DNA of 64,000 nucleotides from Marinobacter zhanjiangensis (lineage in GTDB: Bacteria > Pseudomonadota > Gammaproteobacteria > Pseudomonadales > Oleiphilaceae), in the NCBI RefSeq assembly GCF_014651935.1, contig NZ_BMXV01000007.1, forward strand, positions 124,001-188,000. The letters are read 5' to 3'. Positions 24,846 to 36,901 of this stretch are shown one piece after another (position 1 is the first letter of the stretch; the number at the start of each line of letters is the position of its first letter). The position numbers and the translations under genes were made by a program. A model generated the notes under the pieces. The model searched no databases, was not told where the DNA came from, and saw nothing but the letters and a program-made list of their open reading frames with translations.

Positions 24846-27296
24846 TCAGTGCACACTGGCCCCTTTCTTCGGCTTATTGCCAAAGCACACCTGATACACA
24901 TCGTTATAGTGTTTGGCAAAATGCACCGTCAGGCCCTCCTGAAGATAGTCCGGCAATTCCTCATAATCGCCCCGGTTCGCCTCCGGCAGGATCAGTGTGT
25001 TGAGCTTCTGCCGGCGGGCCGCAATCACCTTCTCGCGAATACCGCCCACGGGCAGTACCTGGCCGGTCAGGGTCAGTTCGCCGGTCATGGCAATGTTCTG
25101 CACCGGCGACTCCCGGCGGGCAATGGACAGCAGGGCCGTGGCCATGGTCACGCCGGCACTGGGGCCATCCTTGGGAGTGGCTCCCTCCGGCACGTGCAGA
25201 TGCACGAAGGACTTGTCGAAGAACGCCGGGTCTGCCTTCAGCCGTTTCAGGTTTGACGAAACATAACTGTAGGCGATGTCCGCCGACTCCCTCATCACAT
25301 CCCCCAACTGGCCGGTCAGCTTGAAGCCCCGCTGGTTGGTGTGGATCCGTGAGGCCTCGATGCTCAGGGTGGCACCACCCATGGCCGTCCATGCCAGGCC
25401 GGTAACCACGCCGGTGCCCTTGAGCGCCTTTTCCTTGCGGAAGGCGGGTTGCCCCAGGAAGTCCTCCAGGTCGGAGACGCCCACGCGCACCGGTTTTTCC
25501 GGCTCGTCCAGCAGCCGGACGATGCCCTTGCGGATAATCTTGTGCAGCTGCTTTTCCAGCGTCCTGACGCCGGCTTCACGGGCATAGCCCTCGATCACCT
25601 GACGCAGGGCGGCATCGGTGATATTGAGCTGTTTCTTCAGCAGGCCGGCCCGCTTCAGCAGCCGTGGTAGCAGGTGATGCTTGGCAATGGCCTGCTTTTC
25701 CTCGGTGATGTAGCCGGACAGGCGGATGGTATCCATGCGGTCCAGCAGCGGCCGGGGAATGGTATCCAGCTGGTTGGCGGTACAGATGAACAGCACCTTC
25801 GACAGGTCCAGGCGGACATCCAGATAGTGGTCCAGGAAATCCTTGTTCTGCTCCGGGTCCAGGGTTTCCAGCAGGGCAGACGCCGGGTCGCCCTGGAACG
25901 AGGAGCCGACCTTGTCGATCTCGTCCAGCATGATCACCGGGTTGGAGACCTTGGCGTCCTTCAGGGCCTGTACGAACTTGCCGGGCATGGCGCCGATGTA
26001 GGTACGGCGGTGGCCCTTGATTTCGGCCTCGTCACGCATACCGCCCAGGCTGAAACGGTAGAACTCCCGGCCCAGCGCATCGGCCACCGAACGGCCGATC
26101 GAGGTCTTGCCGACCCCCGGCGGGCCCACCAGTAGCAGGATGGACCCGGAGATTTCCCCCTTGAAGGTGCCCTCGGCGAGAAATTCCACGATCCGGTCCT
26201 TCACATCGGTGAGGCCATCGTGATCCCGGTCCAGCACATTGCGGGCGTGGGTGAGGTCGAAGTGGTCCTCCGAGGTGATGCCCCAGGGCACCCGGGTGAT
26301 CCAGTCCAGATAGTTGCGGGTGACCCCGTACTCCGGTGACCCCTGTTCCAGCACCTGCAGTTTCTGCAGCTCTTCCTCGAACCTGGCCTGCACGTCCTCG
26401 TTGGGGTCCAGTTTCGCCATGCGGGCCTGGAAGCGCTCGATGTCCGCCGTCTTGTCGTCCTTGGACACGCCCAGTTCCCGCTGGATAACCTTGAGCTGCT
26501 CGCGCAGGAAGAATTCCCGCTGGTGCTTCTGCACCTTGTCGTTCACTTCCTCGTTGATCTCCGCCTGCAGGCGCGCCACCTCCTGCTCCTTGCGCATCAG
26601 CACCAGCACCCTCTCCATGCGGCGCAGCAGCGGAACGGTATCCAGTACATCCTGCAGCTCACGCCCCGGGGCGCTGGTCATGGACGCACCAAAGTCGGCC
26701 AGGGGCGAGCTGTCATCCGGCCCGAAGCGGGACAGGTACTGCTTGACGTCCTCACCGTACAGCGGATTGGAGCGCAGCAACTCCTTGATGGCGCTGATGA
26801 TGGCCAGGGTGTAGGCCTTGAGTTCGTCGGTGGCCTCTTCCGGCTCGTCCGGATACTCCACTTCCACCAGGTAGGGAGGCTTGCGGCGCAGCCACTGGGT
26901 GATGCGGAAACGGGTCAGGCCCTGGGCGATGAACTGGACCTTGCCGCTTTCCTCCTGCACATGGTGAATACGGACAGCGCAGCCCATGGTTTCCATTTCG
27001 TCACTGGCGGGGATGTTGCGCTCGGGATCCGGATCCTCCACGAAGCAGATGCCCATCATGTGGTGGTCGGTATCGCCTACCCTTTTGAGGGTTTCCTGCC
27101 AGGGATCCTGGTTGACCATCACCGGCTGTACCTGGGCCGGGAAGAAAGGCCGGTTGGACACCGGAATGACGTACATGCGACGTGGCCGGGCCTCACCCGG
27201 CAGCACCAGGCTCTTGCCGGTGTGTTCGTCGCGGCCTATGTATTCGGTGATGTCTTCCTCTTCTTCAGGCGTCTCGTTGTGCTGGTCGTCGGCCAT
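24846..27296 (-). CDS. lon: ATP-dependent protease Lon
   Basis: An 816-residue cytoplasmic Lon protease. An acidic N-terminal tail (about 1-25) precedes the substrate-binding LON domain (MYVIPVSNRPFFPAQVQPV to about 230). A helical region and the AAA+ module follow, with Walker A GPPGVGKTS and Walker B VIMLDEIDK. The C-terminal protease domain has the Ser-Lys dyad, Ser713 in PKDGPSAG and Lys756 in GIREKVIAA, with the same 43-residue spacing as in E. coli. I chose the ATG at 27296 because GAGGAAG lies directly upstream; an in-frame ATG at 27308 has no site. It is about 30 residues longer than E. coli Lon, mostly at the N-terminus. It is convergent with flgT and divergent from cnoX. Confidence 0.94.
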   Translation of the reverse strand: MADDQHNETPEEEEDITEYIGRDEHTGKSLVLPGEARPRRMYVIPVSNRPFFPAQVQPVMVNQDPWQETLKRVGDTDHHMMGICFVEDPDPERNIPASDEMETMGCAVRIHHVQEESGKVQFIAQGLTRFRITQWLRRKPPYLVEVEYPDEPEEATDELKAYTLAIISAIKELLRSNPLYGEDVKQYLSRFGPDDSSPLADFGASMTSAPGRELQDVLDTVPLLRRMERVLVLMRKEQEVARLQAEINEEVNDKVQKHQREFFLREQLKVIQRELGVSKDDKTADIERFQARMAKLDPNEDVQARFEEELQKLQVLEQGSPEYGVTRNYLDWITRVPWGITSEDHFDLTHARNVLDRDHDGLTDVKDRIVEFLAEGTFKGEISGSILLLVGPPGVGKTSIGRSVADALGREFYRFSLGGMRDEAEIKGHRRTYIGAMPGKFVQALKDAKVSNPVIMLDEIDKVGSSFQGDPASALLETLDPEQNKDFLDHYLDVRLDLSKVLFICTANQLDTIPRPLLDRMDTIRLSGYITEEKQAIAKHHLLPRLLKRAGLLKKQLNITDAALRQVIEGYAREAGVRTLEKQLHKIIRKGIVRLLDEPEKPVRVGVSDLEDFLGQPAFRKEKALKGTGVVTGLAWTAMGGATLSIEASRIHTNQRGFKLTGQLGDVMRESADIAYSYVSSNLKRLKADPAFFDKSFVHLHVPEGATPKDGPSAGVTMATALLSIARRESPVQNIAMTGELTLTGQVLPVGGIREKVIAARRQKLNTLILPEANRGDYEELPDYLQEGLTVHFAKHYNDVYQVCFGNKPKKGASVH

Positions 27297-27554
27297 AGTC
27301 TTCCTCATGTACGGGGTATGGAGTGTCAGGCGGGTAGTGGTGAAGGCCCGCTCTGAGTAAAGGTGTTCACTGGTATGTAGCGGCAGGGGCAGGGAATTCA
27401 AGGCCGGGGCGATTCCGGCCCGTTGTTGCCCCGGGCGTGTTGCCAGCGTGGCCGCCGGCAGCGGCTGTCGTGGCTTGAATTCAGCGCCAATGGCACCATG
27501 TAGTCCGTAGTTCTCCGTAATCAATCATTTACCGGATCAGACAGGACCCATCCC

Positions 27555-28424
27555 ATGAGTAATTCGCCCTTTATCTTTGAAGCCACCATGGACAATTTCC
27601 AGGAGAAGGTGATGGACGCCTCCAAGTCCACCCCGATTCTGGTGGATGTGTGGGCGGAATGGTGTGCTCCCTGCAAGCAGATCATGCCGATCCTGGAAAA
27701 ACTGGTGGATGAGTACAATGGCGGCTTCCTGCTGGCCAAGGTCAACGCCGACGAGCAGGAGCAGCTGACTGCCAGCCTGGGTGTCCGCAGCCTGCCGACG
27801 GTGATTCTGGTGAAGGACGGTCAGGCCGTGGATGGTTTCAACAGCGCCCTGCCCGAGGGCGAGGTACGCAAGCTTCTGGAGCCGCACGTGGAGAAGGCCG
27901 AGGAGCAGGAAACCCCCTACGACAAGGCCCACCGGCTGTGGGAAGAGGGTGACCTGGATGGCGCCCTGGCGATTTTCAGCCAGCTCAACCAGCAGAACCC
28001 GGACGACCTGAAGGTTCTGATTGACCTGGCCCAGATCAAGGCGGAGCAGGGCGACCTGGACACTGCAGAACAGGTACTGGAAAGCCTGCCCCCGGAAGAG
28101 AAACTGCAGCCCAAGGCCAAACAGCTGGCGGCCCGGCTCAAGATTCTGCGCCAGGCCGGCGAACTGCCGCCCATCAAGGACCTGGAGATGGCCCTGGAGC
28201 AGGACCCGAAAGATCCGGATGCCCTGCATCAGCTGTCCATGCAGTACGCCCTGAACGACCGCAACGCCGAAGCCATGGACCTGCTGATCCGCCTGATGCA
28301 GACCAATCCCGACTACAAGGATGGCATCGCCAAGACTTCACTGGTGGAGCTGTTCGAGAAGCTGGGCAATAACAATCCGGATGTGCGGACGTATCGGCGC
28401 AAGCTTTATACCTTGATGCACTGA
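27555..28424 (+). CDS. cnoX: Thioredoxin-domain co-chaperone CnoX (YbbN)
   Basis: A 289-residue protein with an N-terminal thioredoxin domain (about 1-110) and C-terminal TPR repeats (about 120-285: YDKAHRLWEEGDLDGALAIF, LIDLAQIKAEQGDLDTAEQV, ALHQLSMQYALNDRNAEAM). CnoX holds chlorine-damaged proteins and passes them to GroEL and DnaK. Here the active site is WCAPC (Cys37, Cys40), a complete redox pair, whereas E. coli CnoX has lost it, so this form could also be an oxidoreductase. Located between lon and uvrA in a protein-quality and repair neighbourhood. Confidence 0.9.
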   Translation: MSNSPFIFEATMDNFQEKVMDASKSTPILVDVWAEWCAPCKQIMPILEKLVDEYNGGFLLAKVNADEQEQLTASLGVRSLPTVILVKDGQAVDGFNSALPEGEVRKLLEPHVEKAEEQETPYDKAHRLWEEGDLDGALAIFSQLNQQNPDDLKVLIDLAQIKAEQGDLDTAEQVLESLPPEEKLQPKAKQLAARLKILRQAGELPPIKDLEMALEQDPKDPDALHQLSMQYALNDRNAEAMDLLIRLMQTNPDYKDGIAKTSLVELFEKLGNNNPDVRTYRRKLYTLMH

Positions 28425-28462
28425 GGTTTATTGCGGGTTTATCCGAAATTTGCGCCGGACAT

Positions 28463-28570
28463 CCCCTCTCCCTTGAGGGGAGAGGGCCAGGGTGAGGGTG
28501 AAAGGCGGCCGGACTGCGGAGTTGAAGTCTCCACCCTCACCCCAACCCTCTCCCCTCAAGGGAGAGGGGG
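28463..28570. repeat. Purine/pyrimidine-rich palindromic repeat, copy 1 (cnoX/uvrA gap)
   Basis: Arms 28463-28500 and 28532-28570 are nearly complementary, each built from CCCTCTCCC and GGGTGAGGGTG words; each arm's own end (CCCCTCTCCCTTGAGGGGAGAGGG) also folds on itself. The element sits between the convergent cnoX and uvrA genes, 11 nt from the uvrA stop. A second copy is at 59655-59762. Confidence 0.85.
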
Positions 28571-28581
28571 TAAAATGCCAC

Positions 28582-31401
<2,820 letters not shown>

Positions 31402-31482
31402 AATGCTCCTCTGGCAGTTAGCGATTCGGCAAGGGTAATACGGCAGTATAACGGCTTCGGCTCTGTCGCCAAGGGTCCGGGG

Positions 31483-32397
31483 TTACCAGGTCAGGGTATC
31501 TGCTGACGGGGCAGGGGTATTATCCGGCTCCACCAGGATGTCCGGGGGCAGCTCTTTAAGGCTGGTGGGCGTCTCACCGGGGTCGTCGGAAAGATCCACA
31601 ATGATCTCCACCCGGCGGTTGAGGGCCCGGTTCCCGCGGGAATCGTTGGGCCGCCGGGGCTCGGTGGAGGCCAGCCCCATAACGCGGAAACGCCCCTCAT
31701 CCAGGGGCCCGGCCTCGATCAGGGCGTTGGCGACCGCTGCGGCCCGGTCCGCCGACAGGTTCCAGTTCGACTCGTAGCGGCTGCCGCTGCCGATGGGAAC
31801 ATTGTCGGTATGGCCTTCCACGGTCAGGTCGCCGGGGATATCCGTCAGTACCTTGCTCATCCGGTAGAGCAGGTCGACCATGGCATAGGTCAGCTCGGCG
31901 GAGCCGGAGGAAAAGGACCCGCGCTCCTCGATGCGCATGATGATCTGACGTTTACCCGGGTCCGCCTGAACATCCAGCTGGCCGGCGGTGATTTCCTCCT
32001 GCAGGACTGCTTCCAGGCTTCGGGCATAGGCCAGTGCCGCGGCGGTAGCTTCGCCGGCGGCCTGCTGTCCCGGCTGGGTGCCCGGCTCGCGGTCCAGGAA
32101 GGGCTCCACTTCAGTGGTGCTCTGGCGCACCTCATCCAGGTCGGTGGGCTCGGGTTTGCCGGGGGTGAAGTGCCGGAACACCGGGCTGGTGCCCTGGGGA
32201 ATATCCACGGAGGCCACTTCCCGCTGAACGCCAAAGGCTTTGGACATCTCTTCGGCAATCTGCTTGAACTTCATGGCGTCGATCTCCGAGAAGGAGAGCA
32301 GCAGCACGAAAAAGCACATCAGCAGCGACATCAGGTCGGCAAAAGTAACCACCCACGCGGGAATTCCGGGCTTTTCCTCTTCCGGCAACTCATCCAT
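31483..32397 (-). CDS. pomB: Flagellar motor stator protein PomB/MotB
   Basis: A 304-residue stator subunit. It has an N-terminal membrane helix with the ion-binding Asp21 (TFADLMSLLMCFFVLLLSFS), a plug and linker, and a C-terminal OmpA-like peptidoglycan-binding domain (LTVEGHTDNVPIGSGSRYES, NLSADRAAAVANAL, RVMGLASTEPRRPNDS, NRALNRRVEI). The C-F-F-V-L-L-L-S-F helix and the pairing with a PomA-type partner, plus FlgT nearby, suggest a sodium-driven motor, an inference from family type. It starts 5 nt after the pomA stop, so the two are cotranscribed. uvrA lies downstream on the same strand. Confidence 0.9.
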   Translation of the reverse strand: MDELPEEEKPGIPAWVVTFADLMSLLMCFFVLLLSFSEIDAMKFKQIAEEMSKAFGVQREVASVDIPQGTSPVFRHFTPGKPEPTDLDEVRQSTTEVEPFLDREPGTQPGQQAAGEATAAALAYARSLEAVLQEEITAGQLDVQADPGKRQIIMRIEERGSFSSGSAELTYAMVDLLYRMSKVLTDIPGDLTVEGHTDNVPIGSGSRYESNWNLSADRAAAVANALIEAGPLDEGRFRVMGLASTEPRRPNDSRGNRALNRRVEIIVDLSDDPGETPTSLKELPPDILVEPDNTPAPSADTLTW

Positions 32398-32402
32398 CGG
32401 GC

Positions 32403-33170
32403 TCAGGCCCCGCTTTCAGTGGCGGCTTCGCGTTTTGCCGGTGGCAGATAGCTGGACAGCAGCTGTTCGATCACCCGCGGGTTCTGACCATGCTGGATGG
32501 CGACCAGGGCATCGGAGATCAGTGACTGCATCCGGGCTTCTTCGGTCAGGCGCAGCTCCAGCTTGTCGGCGATGGGGTTGGCGACCATGGTGGCAATCAT
32601 GGCGCCGTAGAGTGTGGTCAGCAGCGCCACTGCCATGGCCGGGCCGATACTCTCGGGGTCCTCCATGTTCGACAGCATCTGCACCAGGCCAACAATCGTG
32701 CCGATCATGCCCATGGCCGGGGCCACGTCCCCCAGCGCCCGGAACACCTTCGACCCCCAGCGGTTGCGGTCCATGGTGAGCAGGCGCTCCTTGCGCAGCA
32801 GGTCATCGATGACATCCGCGGATTGACCGTCCACCAGGTGTTGTATGCCCTGCGACAGGTATTCCGAACTCGCTTCCCGGCCCTCCAGGTTGAGTACGCC
32901 CTGTTTGCGGGCCACGTTGGCGATATCGATCAGCTCCTCGATCAGCGACTGGGTATCGGGCAGTTTGAACGAGAACGCACGGCCCGCCGCCTTTATTGCC
33001 CCGAAGTACTGGCTGAAACTGAACTTGGCCAGAACCACCGAGAGACTGCCGAGAACCACGATCAGCACAGAGGGTGCATTCAGGAACACCCCGGGGGAAG
33101 CGCCGACAACGATGGCCGTGCCGATGATGACAACGCCTCCCACGAGGCCTATCAGGGTTGCTAGATCCAC
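32403..33170 (-). CDS. pomA: Flagellar motor stator protein PomA/MotA
   Basis: A 255-residue inner-membrane stator subunit with four membrane helices. The first is near residues 5-25 (LIGLVGGVVIIGTAIVVG) and the second is NAPSVLIVVLGSLSVVLAKF. The cytoplasmic loop carries charged residues (LLRKERLLTMDRNRWG), and the last two helices are in APAMGMIGTIVGLVQMLSNM and IGPAMAVALLTTLYGAMIAT, the MotA/TolQ/ExbB pattern. The short first helix-to-loop layout matches PomA rather than H+-type MotA. The start codon is GTG and the Shine-Dalgarno is weak. It is divergent from the MFS gene. Confidence 0.9.
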   Translation of the reverse strand: MDLATLIGLVGGVVIIGTAIVVGASPGVFLNAPSVLIVVLGSLSVVLAKFSFSQYFGAIKAAGRAFSFKLPDTQSLIEELIDIANVARKQGVLNLEGREASSEYLSQGIQHLVDGQSADVIDDLLRKERLLTMDRNRWGSKVFRALGDVAPAMGMIGTIVGLVQMLSNMEDPESIGPAMAVALLTTLYGAMIATMVANPIADKLELRLTEEARMQSLISDALVAIQHGQNPRVIEQLLSSYLPPAKREAATESGA

Positions 33171-33372
33171 AACGTACTACCCGGTCCGGTTAAAAGTGGG
33201 CGAATTGTAATCAGAGCGGATCGTCATTAACAGGTTAAAAAGCAATCTCTGTGATGGCGCAGGCAGATGATCAGGCGCCCGTAACCTTGATTCACCGCAC
33301 GACAGGATGCGCAAAATCCCGGGCCTCATCTGGTAGACTGGCCCCTTTCACTTTGACGTTGCAGACATCCCG

Positions 33373-34653
33373 ATGAACAATTCCGAACGCCAGGCGGTCG
33401 CCGCGCTTGCTTCCGTCTATTCCATGCGCATGCTGGGCCTGTTTATGGTCCTGCCGGTATTCGCCCTGCTGGGGCCGGATCTGACAGGGGCCACCCCGGC
33501 GCTGATCGGGCTGGCCATTGGTATCTACGGCCTCAGCCAGGCCAGCCTGCAGATACCGTTCGGCGCGCTTTCGGACCGGCTGGGGCGCAAGCGGCTGATT
33601 TATATTGGCCTGATAATATTTGCCGCCGGCAGCCTGCTGGCCGCCGCCTCGGATCACATTTACGGCGTGATCGCCGGTCGTGCGCTGCAGGGGGCGGGTG
33701 CCATTGCCAGCGTGCTGATGGCCCTGGTCAGCGATCTTACCCGTGCCGAGCAGCGCACCAAGGCCATGGCCAGCATTGGTGTCACCATCGGGCTGTCGTT
33801 CTCGCTGTCGCTGATCCTGGGGCCGCTGCTGAGCCAGGTTGCCGGGCTCGCGGGCATTTTCTACCTCACCGCCGTGCTGGCCCTGGCGGCGATTGTCGTG
33901 GTCTGGAAACTGGTGCCGGAGCCTCCGGCCATGGTAACGAAAGGCGAACACCTGCCGGCCCGGGCCATGCTGGGGCACGTGTTGCGGGACCCGCGCCTGT
34001 TACGGCTCGACTTCGGGATCTTTGCCCTGCACCTGGCGCTGACGGCAATGTTTATTCAGGTGCCGGTGTTGTTGTCTGATCAGCTGGGGCTCGCCATGGG
34101 TTCCATGTGGTGGTACTACCTCACGGTGATGATCACCTCCTTCTTTGCGATGGTGCCATTTATCATCATTGGCGAGAAAAAGCGGCAGATGAAGGCGGTG
34201 CTGTCCGGCGCCGTTGCCATGCTGCTGCTGGCGAGCCTGGCCCTGTGGCAGTGGTCGGCCACCCTGGCTGCGGCCTGGTTCGGGCTGTTCTTCTTCTTCA
34301 TGGCTTTCAACCTGCTGGAGGCCAGCCTGCCATCGCTGATCAGCAAGGAGTCGCCATCAGGTGCCAAGGGTACCGCCATGGGGGTCTATTCCACGTCTCA
34401 GTTTTTCGGGGCCTTCCTGGGGGGTGCCGCAGGCGGCGTGCTGGCGGGCTGGGCCGGCGCCGACGGCGTGTTCGGGCTGATGGCGATCGTGTTGCTGGCA
34501 TGGCTGGTCATCGCTGGCACCATGCCGGCCCCGCGTTATCGGGATCGGGGCGAGGATGAATTCGTGGTAGAGTTGCAGGAATCCGATGCGGACGATGAGT
34601 CGTCACAGATGAACAATGACAGAACAGGGGTGAATCATGGCACGAGGTGTTAA
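33373..34653 (+). CDS. MFS transporter (YajR-like)
   Basis: A 426-residue major-facilitator protein with about 12 predicted helices, starting [20 protein letters not shown]. The loop 2-3 motif A is present as [13 protein letters not shown], and helix 4 has [20 protein letters not shown]. It resembles YajR, but the soluble C-terminal YAM domain is absent; instead there is a short acidic tail ([21 protein letters not shown]). The substrate is unknown. The order uvrA / divergent MFS / ssb also occurs in Pseudomonas. Its last 17 nt overlap the start of ssb. Confidence 0.88.
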   Translation: MNNSERQAVAALASVYSMRMLGLFMVLPVFALLGPDLTGATPALIGLAIGIYGLSQASLQIPFGALSDRLGRKRLIYIGLIIFAAGSLLAAASDHIYGVIAGRALQGAGAIASVLMALVSDLTRAEQRTKAMASIGVTIGLSFSLSLILGPLLSQVAGLAGIFYLTAVLALAAIVVVWKLVPEPPAMVTKGEHLPARAMLGHVLRDPRLLRLDFGIFALHLALTAMFIQVPVLLSDQLGLAMGSMWWYYLTVMITSFFAMVPFIIIGEKKRQMKAVLSGAVAMLLLASLALWQWSATLAAAWFGLFFFFMAFNLLEASLPSLISKESPSGAKGTAMGVYSTSQFFGAFLGGAAGGVLAGWAGADGVFGLMAIVLLAWLVIAGTMPAPRYRDRGEDEFVVELQESDADDESSQMNNDRTGVNHGTRC

Positions 34654-35200
34654 CAAGGTCATACTGATAGGCAACCTGGGGCAGGATCCGGAGACCCGTT
34701 ACACGCCCAATGGCAACGCGGTGGTCAACCTGAACCTGGCTACCGATGAAAGCTACAAGGACCGGCAGACCGGTCAGCTGGTACCCAAAACCGAATGGCA
34801 CCGCATTGTCATGTTCGGCAAGATCGCCGAGATTGCGGGCCAGTACCTTCGAAAGGGTTCCAAGGTCTATATCGAGGGCAAGCTGCAGACCCGGAAATGG
34901 ACCAACAAGGAAGGGCAGGACGTCTACACCACCGAGGTGGTCGTGGACATCAATGGCCAGATGCAGATGCTGGACAGCCGTGGCGCCGGCGACAGCAACG
35001 CCAATCAGGGTGCGCCCCAGGGTCGTCCCCAGCCGCAACAGCAGCCGGCCGCGCAGGGCAATTCCCAGGGCGGTTCCCAGGGTAACTACGGGGGTGGCGG
35101 AGCCGGAAACAATCAGGGTGGCGGTTACAGCCAGCCCGGTGGTGGCCAGGGCAGTATGCCGGAGCCGGTGGATGACTTTGATGACGATATTCCGTTCTGA
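34637..35200 (+). CDS. ssb: Single-stranded DNA-binding protein
   Basis: A 187-residue SSB. The N-terminal OB fold ([21 protein letters not shown] to about residue 110) includes [23 protein letters not shown] Gly/Gln/Asn-rich disordered linker follows, and the conserved acidic tip is DDFDDDIPF, which recruits repair and replication proteins. The ATG lies inside the 3' end of the MFS gene, so translation may be coupled. It is followed by a strong terminator. Confidence 0.98.
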   Translation: MARGVNKVILIGNLGQDPETRYTPNGNAVVNLNLATDESYKDRQTGQLVPKTEWHRIVMFGKIAEIAGQYLRKGSKVYIEGKLQTRKWTNKEGQDVYTTEVVVDINGQMQMLDSRGAGDSNANQGAPQGRPQPQQQPAAQGNSQGGSQGNYGGGGAGNNQGGGYSQPGGGQGSMPEPVDDFDDDIPF

Positions 35201-35250
35201 AAAACCCGGATATCGAGCCAAATAAATGGCATTAGCGATTATGTGTACAT

Positions 35251-35279
35251 AAAGCCTTCATATATGAAGGCTTTTTTGT
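35251..35279 (+). terminator. Intrinsic terminator after ssb
   Basis: AAAGCCTTCATATATGAAGG-type perfect stem followed by CTTTTTTG, about 50 nt after the ssb stop. Confidence 0.92.
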
Positions 35280-35396
35280 AACCGAGTTGCAAAAGGCTGT
35301 GAAATGATACACGAAGTCATATTTTTACGGGGTATTCTTTAACTAGAATGTCAGCCATATTGAGACGAATCCCCATAATGACCAACAAGGCTGCGT

Positions 35397-36302
35397 GTGT
35401 CTCTGGTTAACCGATTCAAAAGTCTGTTCCGATCATCCGCCAGACGCTCGCGGCTTTCTCTGGAAGTCCGGCCGGACGGTATTGCCTGGGCCAGTGGTTC
35501 ACTGTCCGGGTTTGCCGAGTGCACACCGGCAAAACGGTTATCGACGCTGCAGGACATCGTCTCGTCCAACCAGCTGGCGGATGCCGACACTACCATGGTG
35601 CTGCCCCTGGACCAGTACCAGGTATTCCAGCTGGAGCGCCCCGAAGGCGTTGACGATGCCGAGCTGGGGGATGCGCTCAAGTGGAAGCTCAAGGATTTCC
35701 TCGACTTCAGTCCCTCCGAAGCGGTCAGTGACGTGTTTCCCTTCCCCGCAGATGCTGCCCGGGGCCGTGGCGAGCTGGTCAACGTGGTGGCGGTGCGCCG
35801 CACCCTGATTGCCGAGCTGGTATCCCTGGCGAAGGACGCCGATCTGAACCTGCAGCGCATTGATATTGCCGAGCTGGCCCTGCGGCGGCTGGTGAGCCGC
35901 CTTGACGAGACCGGCCGGGGGGCGGCGCTGGTGCATCTCAGGGATCGCTATGGCCATATGGTGGTTTGCAAGGGTGAGACCCTGTACCTGTCACGGAAAC
36001 TGGAAGTGACAGCCGATGACCTGAGGGAGGTCGCCAGCCAGGAGTCCGCGGTCCAGTCCCTGGCGCTGGAAATGCAGCGTTCGCTGGACTATTACGAGAG
36101 CCAGCTCGGGCAGGTGCCGCCGCCGGTGATCAATCTGGTGGCCCGTGACAGCATGCTGCCGCTGAGCTCCATGCTGGGCTCCTATCTGGCCGCCAGTGCC
36201 CGCAACCTGGACTGGTCCACACTGGGCCTGGACGAGGAACTGGACAGCCGCTGCCTGGTGGCCTGGAGCGCCGGGCTCAGTCTGTCGGAGGGCGCTTCGT
36301 GA
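35397..36302 (+). CDS. mshI: MSHA biogenesis protein MshI (PilM-like)
   Basis: First gene of the MSHA pilus locus. The 301-residue protein resembles the actin-like PilM/GspL cytoplasmic domain: RLSLEVRPDGIAWA at the start, TMVLPLDQYQVFQLERPEGVDDAELGDALKWKLKDF, and a second half with VHLRDRYGHMVVCKGETLYLSRKLEV. It would form the inner-membrane assembly platform with the PilN- and PilO-like proteins downstream. The start is GTG with a short AAGG site; an ATG at 35378 is in another frame. The next gene overlaps it by four bases (GTGA). Confidence 0.82.
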   Translation: MSLVNRFKSLFRSSARRSRLSLEVRPDGIAWASGSLSGFAECTPAKRLSTLQDIVSSNQLADADTTMVLPLDQYQVFQLERPEGVDDAELGDALKWKLKDFLDFSPSEAVSDVFPFPADAARGRGELVNVVAVRRTLIAELVSLAKDADLNLQRIDIAELALRRLVSRLDETGRGAALVHLRDRYGHMVVCKGETLYLSRKLEVTADDLREVASQESAVQSLALEMQRSLDYYESQLGQVPPPVINLVARDSMLPLSSMLGSYLAASARNLDWSTLGLDEELDSRCLVAWSAGLSLSEGAS

Positions 36303-36901
36303 TCCAGCAGGTGAACCTGTACAAACCGGAGTTCCGGCCCAGTCAACAGCGGATAACAGCGAACAATGTGGCGCTGATGGCGGTTGTGCTGCTGGTAGTC
36401 ATGTTGGTAGCGGGTGGCTGGTTCCAGTACCGTGCCGCCGGTCTGGAGCAGGCCGTTCAGGCCGAACAGGCGGGAAACGATCAGGTCCGGCAATCCATCG
36501 AGCGTATGAACACAGAGATCGACGGGCGTCGTCCGGATCCACAGCTGGAGCAGGCGGTAGAGCGGGTGACGGATACCCTGTCCCGGCGCCAGCGCCTGCT
36601 GGAGCGGGTCGAGCGGTTGGCGAACAATCGTTCCGAAGGTTTTGCCGCCCCCATGGCCGCACTGGCAAGACAGGTGCCGCAGGACCTGTGGCTTACCGGT
36701 CTGCGGTTGCAGCAGGATCGCGTATCCCTGCAGGGTCAAACCCGGGCGGGCAGCCTGGTGCCGGTTTACCTGGAGCGCCTGGGGGAAGAACCTGCCTTTG
36801 CCGGACAGGTCTTCGGCCGTTTCGAGCTGACCCGTTCAGACGAGCACCCCTGGATCGAGTTCCGGGTGGCCACTCGCCGTGACGAGGAGGCCAGCCAATG
36901 A
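36299..36901 (+). CDS. PilN-like MSHA assembly protein
   Basis: A 200-residue bitopic membrane protein: MIQQVNLYKPEFRPSQQRIT is the conserved PilN N-terminus (I-N-L-Y motif that contacts the PilM partner). A single helix follows at about 24-42 (VALMAVVLLVVMLVAGGWF), then a coiled coil (about 45-105) and a small ferredoxin-like C-terminal domain with LPVYLERLG-type sequence. It is often named MshI2 in annotations. The start is GTG in a GTGA overlap with mshI; the ATGA at its end overlaps mshJ. Confidence 0.8.
   Translation: MIQQVNLYKPEFRPSQQRITANNVALMAVVLLVVMLVAGGWFQYRAAGLEQAVQAEQAGNDQVRQSIERMNTEIDGRRPDPQLEQAVERVTDTLSRRQRLLERVERLANNRSEGFAAPMAALARQVPQDLWLTGLRLQQDRVSLQGQTRAGSLVPVYLERLGEEPAFAGQVFGRFELTRSDEHPWIEFRVATRRDEEASQ

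Noticed and set aside
31402..31482. LexA (SOS) box in front of uvrA
   Set aside because: No CTGT-N8-ACAG palindrome was found in the gap between pomB and uvrA; only isolated CTG and CAG words are present.
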